From assembly GCA_020851795.1 (NCBI GenBank), contig JADZCA010000074.1, forward strand, positions 1 through 64,000: a DNA stretch of 64,000 bases, read 5' to 3'. The position numbers were made by a program, and so were the translations under genes. Position 1 is the stretch's first letter; the number at the start of each line of letters is the position of its first letter. A model generated the notes under the pieces. The model was not told the DNA's origin. It was given only the letters and a program-made list of their open reading frames with translations, and ran no database searches. This document shows positions 1 through 9,298 of the stretch, piece by piece. The stretch comes from Planctomycetota bacterium. Its GTDB lineage: Bacteria > Planctomycetota > PLA2 > JAEUHO01.

Positions 1-126
1 CCCGATGCGGTCGGCCGTACGACGACGCCGTCCGGTCGCTCCCGACGCGGCGCGTCCTTCGGGCGCACGCAGAGCAGCGCGGCGAGGGGGATCGTCGCTT
101 CGGCCGCCGGGGCGGCCGCGCGCGGG

Positions 127-1107
127 TCACTCTCCGACGCGAAACACCTTCCCCAGCACGTCCCGTGCGACCGCCTCATCCGTCCCCGCCAGCCGCCCCG
201 GCGCCCGAAGCGACGTGTTCTGTCCCTCGAGCCGCGCACGGGCGCCGGCGGAGAGCTCCTTCGACTGCAGCGCCTTGACCTGCTCGAGGTGCTGCTCGAT
301 GTCCTTCTCGACGACGGGGTGGCGGCGGATGCCGTCGAGCCAGCGCTGCAGCACCGGGCGACCGAACCAGAAGTCGCCGCACCGCTCGGCGTAGTCCTGC
401 GCGGCGTTCTCGGAGTCGAGGCCCTTCGGGTGCGTCCCCGCGTCGGTCGGGACGTCGTCGCCCTTCTCCTCGTCCCCGTCCTCGGGGAGGCCCTCCTCCT
501 TCGGCTTGTCGCAGAGCAGCGAGGGCAGGTGGAGGTTGGCGAAGAACCCGCGACGGAACGCGTCCACCGAGCCGGGGAAGTCGCCGGCGTAGAACTTGGC
601 GAGCCCGAGGTTGTAGAGGGCGTCGGTGTCGTCCTCGAGCGGCTCGAGCTCGCGGATCGCACGCTGGACGCGCCCCATCCACAGGTACGTCTCGCCGACG
701 AGGAACCGCACGTCGAGCGGGTCGGTGGGCGCGAGCGTGAGCAGGCGACGGAACGTCTTCGCCGCGTCCTCGTAGTAGCCGAGCCAGAAGAGGCAGAGGC
801 CGTGGCCGTGCAGCGCCCGAAGGTAGGGCCGCGTCGCGGCATCCGACCACCACCGGCGCGACCGCGGGTCGGGCTTGGAGGGGAGGTCGAGCTCGCGACG
901 GGCGAAGCGCAGCGCACGACGGAAGTCCCGGTCGGCGCGCTCGAGGCGCCCGAGGTCGTACGAGGCGCGCCCGCGCCCGCACCAGGCGTCGGCGTTCTCG
1001 GGGTCCGCGTCGATCGCGCGCTCGTAGCAGCGCAGGGCCTCTTCGGGCTCGCCGCGGTCGAGGAAGTCGCGCCCGAGGTCGCAGAGCTTGCGGGCTTCGC
1101 TTTCCAT
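127..1107 (-). CDS. TPR-repeat protein, cytoplasmic
   Basis: A 326-residue soluble protein with no signal peptide or membrane segment. Residues 5-40 form a clear TPR (LGRDFLDRGEPEEALRCYER, then AIDADPENADAW), followed by a second repeat. After an interruption of about 40 residues, further degenerate TPR helices follow around 105-195. The C-terminal third is acidic (EDGDEEKGDD) and then charged and helical, without a domain I recognise. TPR arrays normally mediate protein-protein contacts; the partner is unknown. The ATG start at 1107 directly precedes the first TPR helix. The gene is divergent from the small anchored protein at 1182, leaving about 75 bp for both promoters. The reading is solid as a gene, but the function is not assigned. 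Confidence 0.85.
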   Translation of the reverse strand: MESEARKLCDLGRDFLDRGEPEEALRCYERAIDADPENADAWCGRGRASYDLGRLERADRDFRRALRFARRELDLPSKPDPRSRRWWSDAATRPYLRALHGHGLCLFWLGYYEDAAKTFRRLLTLAPTDPLDVRFLVGETYLWMGRVQRAIRELEPLEDDTDALYNLGLAKFYAGDFPGSVDAFRRGFFANLHLPSLLCDKPKEEGLPEDGDEEKGDDVPTDAGTHPKGLDSENAAQDYAERCGDFWFGRPVLQRWLDGIRRHPVVEKDIEQHLEQVKALQSKELSAGARARLEGQNTSLRAPGRLAGTDEAVARDVLGKVFRVGE

Positions 1108-1181
1108 CGGGGCGATCCTACCATCGGCGCGTCCGCGCGCAGGTCCGGCGCGGGCGGTGCGCGACGACCCCCGGACCCTCG

Positions 1182-1625
1182 GTGCCGACGATGATCTCGC
1201 GCCCGCGGCTGCTCGCCGTCGCCGTGCTCGCCGCGGCCGCGGCGTTCGCGGTCGAGCGCCTCGTCGTCACCGACGCGGAGGCCGTCGAGCGCACGCTGCA
1301 GGACGCGGCGGCCGCGGTGACGCGCGGCGACTGGGACGCGTTCGCCGCGTCCGTCGCCGACGACTTCGCCGACCGCGGGCAGGACAAGGGCGGCTTCGTC
1401 GCGTGGGCGAAGGACCTCTGGGCGCGCTCGCACGCGAAGAGCGTCGAGGTGGACGTCGGCGACGTGCGCGTCGAGGGCGACCGCGCCGCGGCGCGCGTGG
1501 TGGTGCGGCCGGGCACGCCGTGGGCGGGCGTGCGCGTGCCGGGCCGCGTGGACCTCGTGCGCGCGGGCGACGGCTGGCGCGTCGAGGGCGTGGCGGCCGA
1601 CGACACGACGTGGTTGCGCCGATGA
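1182..1625 (+). CDS. Small membrane-anchored protein, NTF2/SnoaL-like
   Basis: A 147-residue protein with one N-terminal hydrophobic segment (LLAVAVLAAAAAFAV). A compact alpha+beta domain follows (VERTLQDAAAAVTRGDWDAF...) whose pattern resembles NTF2-like/DUF4440 folds: a helical cone with a 'GDWDAF' turn, then strands ending in DGWRVEGV. The start may be GTG 1182 or, equally plausibly, ATG 1191, which places the hydrophobic segment 8 residues in. Its TGA overlaps the ATG of the downstream carboxylate transporter (ATGA at 1622), so the two are probably translationally coupled. This suggests an accessory role at the membrane, which is inference only. The fold assignment is moderate. Confidence 0.75.
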   Translation: MPTMISRPRLLAVAVLAAAAAFAVERLVVTDAEAVERTLQDAAAAVTRGDWDAFAASVADDFADRGQDKGGFVAWAKDLWARSHAKSVEVDVGDVRVEGDRAAARVVVRPGTPWAGVRVPGRVDLVRAGDGWRVEGVAADDTTWLRR

Positions 1626-3214
1626 GCGAGCGCACGCTCGAGCCCGGCGACGACGACGGCGCGCCCGCCGAGGGCGCGGGGCGCCGCCCCACGCTGTTCG
1701 CGACGCTGCTCGGGCCCGCGCTGTTCGCGGCCGCGCTCCTCGCTCCGCTCCCCGCGCTCGCGGGCCGCGACGGCCCCGTCGTCGCGACGACGTCGGTGCG
1801 CTGCGTGCTCGGGCTCACGCTGTGGATGGCCGCGTGGTGGATGACCGAGGTCGTGCCGCTCGCCGTGACCTCGCTGCTCCCGCTCGCGGTGCTCCCGCTC
1901 GCCGGCGTGGCGTCGGCGCGCACCGTGACGCCGACCTACTTCGACGAGACGATCGCGCTGTTCCTCGGCGGCTTCGCGCTGGCGCTCGCGATGGAGCACT
2001 CGGGGCTCCACCGCCGCTTCGCGCACGCGGTCGTGCGCGCGGCGGGGACCAGCCCGCGGCGCCTCGTGCTCGGCTTCCTGCTCGCCGCGGGGCTCGTGTC
2101 GATGTGGGTGAGCAACACCGCGACGGCGCTGATGCTCATGCCCGTCGCGACCACGGTCGTGCGCGCGGTGCTGCCGCCGTCCGAGGCGCGCGGCGCGGCC
2201 CACCGCCGCTTCGCCGCGTGCGTGGTGCTCGCCGTCGCCTACGGCGCGAGCCTCGGTGGCGTCGGCACGCTGGTCGGGACGCCGCCCAACATGATCTTCC
2301 GCGGCTTCGTCGAGCAGCACGCGGGCGAGGGGCTGCCGTCGGTCTCCTTCGGGCGGTGGCTCGTCGTCGGCGTGCCGCTCGTCGCCGTGCTGCTCCCGGT
2401 GGCGTGGCTGCTGCTCGTGCGCGTCGCGCTCCCCGTGCCGCGCGACCTGCCGCTGGGCGAGCGGCGCGAGGTCGTCGCGCGGCTGGCGCCCGCGTCGCGC
2501 ACGACCTTCGACGAGCACGTCGTGCTGTGGACCTTCGTCGCCGCGGCGCTGGCGTGGGTGACGCGCGAGCCCGTGACGATCGGCGACTCGACGATGCCGT
2601 TGACGGGATGGTCGGCGTGGTTCACGCCGCCCGCCAAGGGCGGCCGCCCCGAGTCGTTCGTGCGCGACAGCACCGTCGCGATCGCCGCGGCCCTGCTCCT
2701 CTTCCTGCTCCCGAGCCGCACGCGCCCGGGCGAGCGCGTCCTCCCGTGGGCCTACGCCGTGCGCCGGCTCCCGTGGGGGTCGCTGCTGCTCTTCGGCGGC
2801 GGGTTCGCGCTCGCCGAGGCGTTCCGCCCCAGCGGCCTCAACGACTACCTCGCCGCGGCGTTCCGCGGGCTCGGCGGGCTCCCCTCGTGGGCGCTGCTGC
2901 TCGTCGTCGGCTTCGGGATCACCGCGGTGTCGGAGGTCGCGAGCAACACCGCGACGATCACGATGATGCTCCCGGTGCTCTACGCGCTCGCGCAAGGGAT
3001 CGGCGCGCCGCCGCTCCCGATCCTCCTCGTCGGCACGCTGTCGGCGTCGTGCGGGTTCATGCTCCCGGTCGCCACCGTGGCCAACGCGATCGCCTACGGG
3101 ACCGGGGAGGTCTCGGCGCGGGAGATGACGCGCGCCGGGGCCGTGCTCGACGTGGCGGGCGTGCTCGTCATGGTGGCGGCGGTCCTCCTGCTCGGGCCGC
3201 TCGTGTTCGGCTGA
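1622..3214 (+). CDS. SLC13/DASS-family anion (dicarboxylate/sulfate) symporter
   Basis: A 530-residue polytopic inner-membrane protein of the divalent anion:Na+ symporter family. The two inverted-repeat signature motifs are visible: SNTAT at about residues 164-168 and again at 441-445, each in a helix hairpin (VSNTATALMLMPV, ASNTATITMMLPV). In characterised family members (VcINDY type) these bind Na+ and the carboxylate. A VGTPPNMIF loop near residue 220 is also typical. Length and the ~11-12 hydrophobic segments fit the family. Likely substrates are C4-dicarboxylates, citrate or sulfate; the sequence alone does not separate them. ATG 1622 overlaps the stop of the upstream small gene by 4 bp. 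Confidence 0.9.
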   Translation: MSERTLEPGDDDGAPAEGAGRRPTLFATLLGPALFAAALLAPLPALAGRDGPVVATTSVRCVLGLTLWMAAWWMTEVVPLAVTSLLPLAVLPLAGVASARTVTPTYFDETIALFLGGFALALAMEHSGLHRRFAHAVVRAAGTSPRRLVLGFLLAAGLVSMWVSNTATALMLMPVATTVVRAVLPPSEARGAAHRRFAACVVLAVAYGASLGGVGTLVGTPPNMIFRGFVEQHAGEGLPSVSFGRWLVVGVPLVAVLLPVAWLLLVRVALPVPRDLPLGERREVVARLAPASRTTFDEHVVLWTFVAAALAWVTREPVTIGDSTMPLTGWSAWFTPPAKGGRPESFVRDSTVAIAAALLLFLLPSRTRPGERVLPWAYAVRRLPWGSLLLFGGGFALAEAFRPSGLNDYLAAAFRGLGGLPSWALLLVVGFGITAVSEVASNTATITMMLPVLYALAQGIGAPPLPILLVGTLSASCGFMLPVATVANAIAYGTGEVSAREMTRAGAVLDVAGVLVMVAAVLLLGPLVFG

Positions 3215-3331
3215 CGGGCGGGCGTCGGCGCCGGACGGGCCGCGCGGGCTGGGGGACGCCGGCGCCGTTCCCCGGTCAAGTCCGGGGTCCCCTCCGGTCG
3301 ATAGGGCCCGGGCCCCCTCCCGAGGCACTTC

Positions 3332-4066
3332 GTGACCGCGGACCGCGACCTCGAGTACCTGCTGCGCCGTGCGATCCCCGACGCGCTCGACCCGATCGTG
3401 CGGCGGGCGGTCGGCACGATCATCCCGCGCACGGGCGAGGACGGCCGCTACCGCGTCGCGCACACGGGGCAGTTCTCGAGCCGCTACGCCGGCGACCTGC
3501 TGACCTTCGCGCGCAACCAGCGGCTCGACGGCGCGCTCGTCGTGATCGAGCCGGACGTGCTGCGCGCGATCTACTTCCGCAACGGTCGCGCGGTGGGCGC
3601 GTCGAGCGACGTGCTCTTCGAGCGCCTCGGCCGCATCCTGCTGCGCGGCGGGCTCGTCGACGAGCGCGCCGCAACACAGCTGGTCGCGCGCGAGGAGGCG
3701 GCGGGGCTCGCGTCGGTGGCCGCCGAGGTGACGCCCGAGGCCGCCGCGTGGGCGCTCGAGACGCGCGTGTGGGACGTGGCGGCCGCGCTGTTCCTCGTGC
3801 GCGCCGGGCACTTCGTGATCGTCGAGGGCACGCCCGAGCTGGGCGGGCTCCCCGCGATCGAGCTGTCGCCGTCCGACCTCGCGCTCGAGGGCCTGCGTCG
3901 CTACGACGAGTGGCGCCACGGCCCCGCGCACGGGCGCGCGCCCCGCTCGTCGCCCGCGAGCCGTCCGCCGCACGCGCCGCCGGCGGCGCCCGGCGTGGCC
4001 CGCTCCTCGCCCTCGGGCGAGGAGGCCATCGACGAGCTCCTCGAGCGCCTCCGCGCCCTGGGCTAG
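3332..4066 (+). CDS. DUF4388 (PATAN-like) domain protein
   Basis: A 244-residue cytoplasmic protein. Residues ~45-120 match the DUF4388/PATAN pattern: G-x-F-S-S-x-x-x-x-D-L-L-T-F-A-x-N-x-R-L-D-G-A-L-V-V, then an IYFRNGRAVGA turn and a helical 'LGRILLRGGLVDE' segment. In myxobacteria and planctomycetes this domain often accompanies signalling and gliding proteins. The C-terminus is a low-complexity Pro/Ala/Ser linker ending in a short amphipathic helix (EEAIDELLERLRAL), probably a docking peptide. The start is GTG at 3332. The stop TAG lies inside a stem-loop element (4065-4119) that recurs after the ferredoxin gene. The specific role is unknown. Confidence 0.8.
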   Translation: MTADRDLEYLLRRAIPDALDPIVRRAVGTIIPRTGEDGRYRVAHTGQFSSRYAGDLLTFARNQRLDGALVVIEPDVLRAIYFRNGRAVGASSDVLFERLGRILLRGGLVDERAATQLVAREEAAGLASVAAEVTPEAAAWALETRVWDVAAALFLVRAGHFVIVEGTPELGGLPAIELSPSDLALEGLRRYDEWRHGPAHGRAPRSSPASRPPHAPPAAPGVARSSPSGEEAIDELLERLRALG

Positions 4067-4140
4067 GAGCCCGTCCCGGAAGCGCGCTGCCGGGAGGCCC
4101 GCTCGCGGGACGGGCTCCTGAGGGCAGACGCAGAGGGATG
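4064..4140 (+). repeat. Stem-loop repeat element, copy 1 (terminator-like)
   Basis: Starting on the stop codon of the preceding gene there is a perfect 13-bp inverted repeat: aggagcccgtccc at 4065-4077 pairs with gggacgggctcct at 4107-4119. A GC-rich 29-nt loop lies between. The stem is followed by gagggcagacgcagaggga. The same arrangement (TAG inside the 5' arm, the arm, then GAGGGCAGA-GC-GAGGG) recurs at 23992-24070. No T-tract follows, so if it terminates transcription it does so by structure alone. Confidence 0.65.
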
Positions 4141-4181
4141 CGCGGGGGAGGACGGATCCCCACGACGACGCCCGCGCGCGG

Positions 4182-6578
4182 CTACCCGCCGACGCGGACG
4201 GTGGACCAGGGGCAAGCGCGCCCGCCCTTGCGACCGACGACGCTGCGCACGCGCCAGCGCAACGTCGTGGCGCCGCCCGACGCGGGCTCGACCTCGAGCG
4301 CCGCGCTCGCTTCGCGCACGACGCGACGCACCAGCGGCGACCAGCCGTCGCCGACGGCCTCCTCGACCTCGAGGAGGTAGCCCTCCGCGCCCTCGACGAC
4401 GTTCCACCCGAGGTCCACGCGCGCCGTGGCCCCGCCGGGCAGCGTGGCGCCGTCGGCCGGGCTCGCGGGCACGGGGACGGCGAGTCCCCCCTCGGCCGAC
4501 GACGCGGCCGACGCAGGGGCGGGCGCGCTCGGCGGGGTGGCCGCGGGCGGCGCCTCGGGCGTCGGCACCGACGACGGGCCCGGCGGCGCCTCGGGGGTCG
4601 GCACCGACGACGGCCCCGACGCCGCCTCCGGCGTCGGCACCGTCGGCGGCGGGGACGTCGGCTCCGGCGTCGGCGGGCGCACTTCCGGCGCCACGACGGG
4701 CGCGGGCGGCGGCGCGTCGGGCGCCGTGGGCACGGTGAGCGGCCGGTCGGCGCTGGCCGCGGGCGCGGCCGACGGCGGCACCGTCCCGGGCAGCGGCGGG
4801 AGCACGCGTCGCGACGGCACGCCCCCGTCGGAGGGCGGCGACGCCGAGGGCGCGGGCGGCGGGAGCGACGGGACCGCATCCTCGGGCGCGACGGCCTCGG
4901 GCAGGACCGGCGTCGGCGCGCTCGGCGGTGCGGGCGCGACCGGCGGCAGGCTCGGGGGCGCCGCCGGCGGCGCGTCCGGCACGATCGGCGGCGTCGGCAC
5001 GGCGGCCGGCGGGGGCGCCGTCGGCGGCAGGTTCGGCAGCGCGCCCACGTCGGGGTCCACGGGCGCCGGCGCCGACGGCGGCGCGACCGGCGCGAGGGGC
5101 GCGGCGGGCGCACCGTCGGGCGAGCCGACGCCCGCGTCGGCGACGGCGGGCCCGCCCGACGCCGCGCCGGCGCTCGCCACGTGCCCCGGGATGCGGAGCA
5201 GCACCTCGCTGCCCGGCGCGACGCGCTCGCCCGGGAGCGGCAGCTGGTCCATCACGCGGCCGGGCACCCCGCTCGACGCCCCCTCCTCGCGCACGCGCAG
5301 CCCGAGGTCCTCGAGCACGCGACGCGCGACGGGCTCGGTCTTGTCGAGCACCGACGGCACCGCGACGAGCGTCGGGTCCGCCGCAGGCGCCGCCGCGGGC
5401 GGGGCGCTCGCGGGCTCGGGCGTCGCCGGCGGCGGCTCGAACGGGATCGGGATCGGGGGCTCGGCGAGGGGCGGGATCCGCACCACGAGGCCGGCCCCGC
5501 GCGCGACGCGGGCGCCGGCGGCGGGGTCCTGGTCCATCACGCGGCCGGGCACGCCGGTCGTCGCGGGCTCCTCGCGGTACGCGAGGCCCGCGTCCTCCGC
5601 GATGCGACGCGCCTGGGCCGACGTGCGGTCGAGCAGCGGCGGCACGACCACCGTCCCGTCGTCCACGGGCGGCGCCTCGGCGACGTCGGGCGCGACCGGC
5701 GTGACGAAGGGCGTGGGACGCCCGTCGGCCGGCGAAGGCGCCGGCGACGTCGCCGACGGCGGCGCGGGCGGGGCCGACGGGAGCGCCCCCGACAGCGCGC
5801 CGCGACGCGGGGCGTCGGCGGCGGGCGCGGGGCGGGCCGTCTCCCACACGGTCTCCGGCCGCGCCGACGGCGGCGCGGACGGCGGCGCCGCGCGCGGCGC
5901 GACGAACGCCCCCCCGCCCTCGCCCGAGGCGACGCGCACGCCGATCGGCGTGCCCGACGGCGCGCTGCGCCCCGCGGGCGTGTCCTGCGACAGCACGACC
6001 CCCGCGGGCGCGCCGGGCACGCGCACGACGACGAGCTCGAAGCCCGCACGGCGCGCGCGACGCGCCGCGTCGTCCGCGGTGAGGCCGACGAGGTCGGGTA
6101 CGACGCCCGACGCGACGAGGTCGTCCTCCGACGTCGCCGTCGAGGGCGCGGGCGGTGCGGCGACGGTCCCCGGCGGCGGCGGCGACGGAGGCGCCGGAGG
6201 CGGAGGCGCGACGGCGACCGGGCCGCTCGGTGCGGCGCGCGACCCGGCCGCGGCGACGTCGCGCTCGCTCGCGCCGTAGACGCGCAGGGCCACCGCGCTG
6301 CCGATCGCGACCGACGTGCCCCGCGGCGGGGACTGCGCGACCACGGTGCCGGCGGGGTAGCCGAGCGCGTCGGGCCACGGCTCGACGGCGCCGACGTCGA
6401 GCCCGCTCGAGGCGAGCATCGCGCGCGCCGCGGCGACGTCGCGTCCCCGCAGGTCGGGCACCGAGACCCGCGGGCCCGCCTCGTCGGGCGGCGGCGCGGA
6501 GCGGTCGCGCGAGAGGAGACCGCCACGGCAGCCCGCGAGGACGCCGACCAGCAGCACGAGGCACGAGGCTCGACGCAT
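4182..6578 (-). CDS. Lipoprotein with four PASTA domains, Pro/Ala linker and Fn3-like C-terminus
   Basis: A 798-residue exported lipoprotein. ATG 6578 gives MRRASCLVLLVGVLAGC, a clean lipobox, and is preceded by GGAGGAGA; the in-frame codon 48 bp upstream would bury the signal peptide. Four PASTA-like repeats follow, each starting VPDL/VPPL/VPSV with a conserved G-x-V-x-x-Q/D-P-x-G turn. Two lie near residues 40-100 and 160-220, and two later ones share GVPGRVMDQ. A long Pro/Ala/Thr-rich linker contains local tandem repeats (GPSSVPTPEAPP). The last ~95 residues resemble a fibronectin-III fold (GWNVVEGAEGYLLEVEE, TLRWRVRSV). PASTA domains usually bind muropeptides in PknB kinases or PBPs; here there is no kinase. 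Probably a cell-wall or outer-membrane tethered adhesin or scaffold (inference). Confidence 0.85.
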   Translation of the reverse strand: MRRASCLVLLVGVLAGCRGGLLSRDRSAPPPDEAGPRVSVPDLRGRDVAAARAMLASSGLDVGAVEPWPDALGYPAGTVVAQSPPRGTSVAIGSAVALRVYGASERDVAAAGSRAAPSGPVAVAPPPPAPPSPPPPGTVAAPPAPSTATSEDDLVASGVVPDLVGLTADDAARRARRAGFELVVVRVPGAPAGVVLSQDTPAGRSAPSGTPIGVRVASGEGGGAFVAPRAAPPSAPPSARPETVWETARPAPAADAPRRGALSGALPSAPPAPPSATSPAPSPADGRPTPFVTPVAPDVAEAPPVDDGTVVVPPLLDRTSAQARRIAEDAGLAYREEPATTGVPGRVMDQDPAAGARVARGAGLVVRIPPLAEPPIPIPFEPPPATPEPASAPPAAAPAADPTLVAVPSVLDKTEPVARRVLEDLGLRVREEGASSGVPGRVMDQLPLPGERVAPGSEVLLRIPGHVASAGAASGGPAVADAGVGSPDGAPAAPLAPVAPPSAPAPVDPDVGALPNLPPTAPPPAAVPTPPIVPDAPPAAPPSLPPVAPAPPSAPTPVLPEAVAPEDAVPSLPPPAPSASPPSDGGVPSRRVLPPLPGTVPPSAAPAASADRPLTVPTAPDAPPPAPVVAPEVRPPTPEPTSPPPTVPTPEAASGPSSVPTPEAPPGPSSVPTPEAPPAATPPSAPAPASAASSAEGGLAVPVPASPADGATLPGGATARVDLGWNVVEGAEGYLLEVEEAVGDGWSPLVRRVVREASAALEVEPASGGATTLRWRVRSVVGRKGGRACPWSTVRVGG

Positions 6579-6697
6579 CCGGGGTCTCCTCCGCACGGGC
6601 CCCCACCGACCGGTCGGGGTCCGCACGGCGCGAATCCCCTATCAAGCCCCGCGGGCGGGGGCGCGGCAAGGGCGTCCGCGCCCCGGGGGGCGCCGGC

Positions 6698-9298
6698 TCA
6701 ACGCGCGGTGGTGAAGCGGACGTCCTGTCGGCCTCGCGCCGTGCCGCGCCCGACCTCCACGGCGAGACGGTAGGCGGTCCCCGGCGCGAGCGGGGCGGCG
6801 GGAGCAAACGTGGCGGCGGGGACGCCGGGGGCGGCCGGGAGCGGGACCGTCGCGACCGCCGTGCCGTCGTCGGTGGTCAGGGCGACCTCGACGCGCGCCG
6901 ACGCCAGGTCGGTCCCGCGCGCGAACCGGACGCACAACGGGAACGGCGTGCCGTCGGCGAGCGTCCGCGGGACGTCGGTGGCGCCGTCGCCGGGCAGCAC
7001 CGCGGGCCCACGGAACGGCGAGGGCAGGTCGGGCTCGCCGCGCGAGACGACGCAGGTCGCCGTCCCGCCCTCGAGGCGCCACGCGACGGCGCGGGCGTCG
7101 GGGTCGAGCAGGCCCGACGCGGGGTCGGCGGCGAGCGCGACGAGCGCCGCCGCGACGTCGGCGGCCGGATGCGCGGTGCGCGTGGTCGCGGTCGCGACGG
7201 GCCCGGGCGCGAGCAGCGAGGCGTCCCACCGCACGGGCGCGAGGCCCGCGGCGACGCGCCAGCCGTTGGCGCGGAGCAGGGCCGCGAGGTCGTCGCCCTT
7301 GGCGCCGAGCGGACGGACGCGCCACGCGACCTCGCGCCCGTCGGGGCCGACGCGGCGCAGCTCGACGAGCTTGCCCCCGAGGACGAGCTCGCGGCGCAGC
7401 GGGAGGACGAGCCCGCCCTTGCCGAGGACGACGCCGTCGCGGTCGAAGCCGCCGAAGCGCCCGTCGAGGTCCAGGTCCACGAACGTGACCGGCTGGCCGT
7501 CCACCGCGCCCGCGACCGCCTCCGCCGCGCGCGCGGTCCACTGGACGGTGGGACGCTCGAGGAGCACCCGCACCTCGACCGAGCCGCCGCCGTACTCGCG
7601 CGGCACCGCGAACGGCACCACACCGGGCACGCGGACGACGCGGTCGGGCGCGCCCGCGACCAGCGGCGCCAGCGCGACCGCCTCGCCCCGCTCGACGGGG
7701 CGGCACGTCCACGGGCGGCCCGCGAGCCACAGCGCGCCGGCGACGGCGTGCACGGGGTCGCCGTGGAGCGAGCGCAGGTCGGGCGCCTTGACGCGCTCGA
7801 GCGCGCCGGTGCGCCACGCGCCCGCGCCCGCGTCGTCGGGCGCGTCGAAGGGCTCGACGTCGAGCGCGAAGCGACGCCACGCCTCCTCGAGGGCGGCGAG
7901 GCCGTCCCAGCCCGCGGCCTTGGCGGCGGGCTCGAGCGACGCCGCCGTGGCGCCGCCGGAGAGCACGCCCTCGACGAACGCGCGCGCCCGCTGCGGGTCG
8001 AGCGCGGCGAGCCCGTCGAGCAGCGCGCCGGCCTTGGCGACGTCGCGCGGGTGGAGCAGGCGCGGGTCGAGCACGACAAGCTCGGCGAGCGGCCGGTCGG
8101 CGCCCGCGGCGACGCAGCGGCGGACGAAGGCGCGCGAGGGCTCCCCGTCGCGCTGCGACAGCCCGGTGTCGCCGCCGACGACGCGCGGCGTCGCGCCGTA
8201 GCCGCGCGGCGCGCCGACGACGAGCCGCGAGACGAACCAGCCCGCGCCGAACGCGAGCCAGCGCACGGCGTTCGGGTCGCGCACGCGCGCGGCGACCTCG
8301 CGCTGCGCGACCGCGTCGGCGGCGAGGCCCGCGGCCTCGTCGGCGCTCGCGGCGACGAGCAGCTCGTAGCCCGTGCGGCCCAGCGGCCACACCGGCCACG
8401 CGCGCGCCGCCTCGCGGCTCGCGGCGTCCACGGACGGGTCGGCCTCGAGCAGCGCGTCGGCGACCGCGCGCGACGGCACGACGAGGAACGCCGCCGGACG
8501 CCCCGCGCGCTCCGGCCCGCCCCAGAGCGCGGCGACGAGGCGGCGCGCGTCGCCGGCGGCCCTCGCGACGGCCTCGGTGGGCACGTCGTCGTCGAGGCCA
8601 AACGCCGCGTCGCCACCGGCCGCGGCCCACCCCGCGCGCACCGCGCTCCCGCCCGGGAGCGTCGCGAGCGGGGGCTGCGCGGCGACGAGCGCCGCGTCGG
8701 GGACGCCGGCCGCCGCGAGGAACTCGCCCCGCCGGCGCGCCACGTCGGCGGCGCGCGCCGCGGCGTCGGCGTGCTCGGGCGCGACGGCGCGCCCGTCCTG
8801 CTCGACGTGGCCCAGCGCGCGGCGCACGGCGAGGTCGGTCGGGTCCAGCGCGAGCGCCGCCCACAGGCAGCGCTCGGCCCGCGCGACGTCCTTGCGCGCC
8901 TTGGCCGCGCTCGCGGCCGCGACGAGGTCCTTGACGCCGTCGGCGCGGGCGGCGGCCTCGCGCTTGGCGACGCGGGCCAGCTCGCCCTCGCCGTCGTCGG
9001 CCCACCCCGCCCCGGGGAGCACCGTGCGGTCGGGAGGACGCCACGTCGTCCCCTTGCGCGTCCACCCGAGCGCAAGCCGCGCGGCCTCGTCGTCGGGGGC
9101 GAGCGCGAGTGCGTCCTGGAACAGGCGCAGCGCCACCGCGCCGAGGTGCGCGTCGCGCGCCGTCACCGCCAGCGCCGAGAGGCGCCGCCCGTGCGCGCGG
9201 CGCGCGGCGGCCACGGGGTCGTCCTCGACCGGTGCGGCGCCGGCGCGGGCGCCGAGGAGGACGGCGAGCACGGCGCAGGCGGGGAGCGAGGCGCGCAT
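6698..9298 (-). CDS. Large secreted protein with degenerate CAP-like and Ig-like C-terminal regions
   Basis: An 866-residue protein starting at ATG 9298 with a signal peptide (MRASLPACAVLAVLLGARAG). Longer in-frame extension upstream would run into the divergent gene's leader. Residues ~30-200 are helical and TPR-like (ALRLFQDALALAPDDEAARLALGW; AERCLWAALALDPTDLAVRRAL). The middle (~300-480) resembles the DUF1570/gluzincin-like region of planctomycete proteins but shows no HExxH. Near the C-terminus, 'LRANGWRVAAGLAPVRWDAS' and then 'VLPGDGATDVP' recall CAP/SCP-domain proteins. The last ~95 residues look like an SbsA/Ig-like domain (LAPGTAYRLAVEVG). Divergent from the transglutaminase-like gene with 130 bp between. 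I do not assign an enzymatic function. Confidence 0.8.
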   Translation of the reverse strand: MRASLPACAVLAVLLGARAGAAPVEDDPVAAARRAHGRRLSALAVTARDAHLGAVALRLFQDALALAPDDEAARLALGWTRKGTTWRPPDRTVLPGAGWADDGEGELARVAKREAAARADGVKDLVAAASAAKARKDVARAERCLWAALALDPTDLAVRRALGHVEQDGRAVAPEHADAAARAADVARRRGEFLAAAGVPDAALVAAQPPLATLPGGSAVRAGWAAAGGDAAFGLDDDVPTEAVARAAGDARRLVAALWGGPERAGRPAAFLVVPSRAVADALLEADPSVDAASREAARAWPVWPLGRTGYELLVAASADEAAGLAADAVAQREVAARVRDPNAVRWLAFGAGWFVSRLVVGAPRGYGATPRVVGGDTGLSQRDGEPSRAFVRRCVAAGADRPLAELVVLDPRLLHPRDVAKAGALLDGLAALDPQRARAFVEGVLSGGATAASLEPAAKAAGWDGLAALEEAWRRFALDVEPFDAPDDAGAGAWRTGALERVKAPDLRSLHGDPVHAVAGALWLAGRPWTCRPVERGEAVALAPLVAGAPDRVVRVPGVVPFAVPREYGGGSVEVRVLLERPTVQWTARAAEAVAGAVDGQPVTFVDLDLDGRFGGFDRDGVVLGKGGLVLPLRRELVLGGKLVELRRVGPDGREVAWRVRPLGAKGDDLAALLRANGWRVAAGLAPVRWDASLLAPGPVATATTRTAHPAADVAAALVALAADPASGLLDPDARAVAWRLEGGTATCVVSRGEPDLPSPFRGPAVLPGDGATDVPRTLADGTPFPLCVRFARGTDLASARVEVALTTDDGTAVATVPLPAAPGVPAATFAPAAPLAPGTAYRLAVEVGRGTARGRQDVRFTTAR

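Noticed and set aside
1..126. Possible start of a gene downstream of the first TPR gene
   Set aside because: One minus-strand frame reads AAAPAAEATIPLAALLCV, but it has no clear start and leaves the window after ~40 codons.
1118..5113. 1331-residue open frame on the minus strand
   Set aside because: Arg/Pro/Gly/Ala low complexity running antisense to the transporter and other supported genes; high GC removes stops in every frame.
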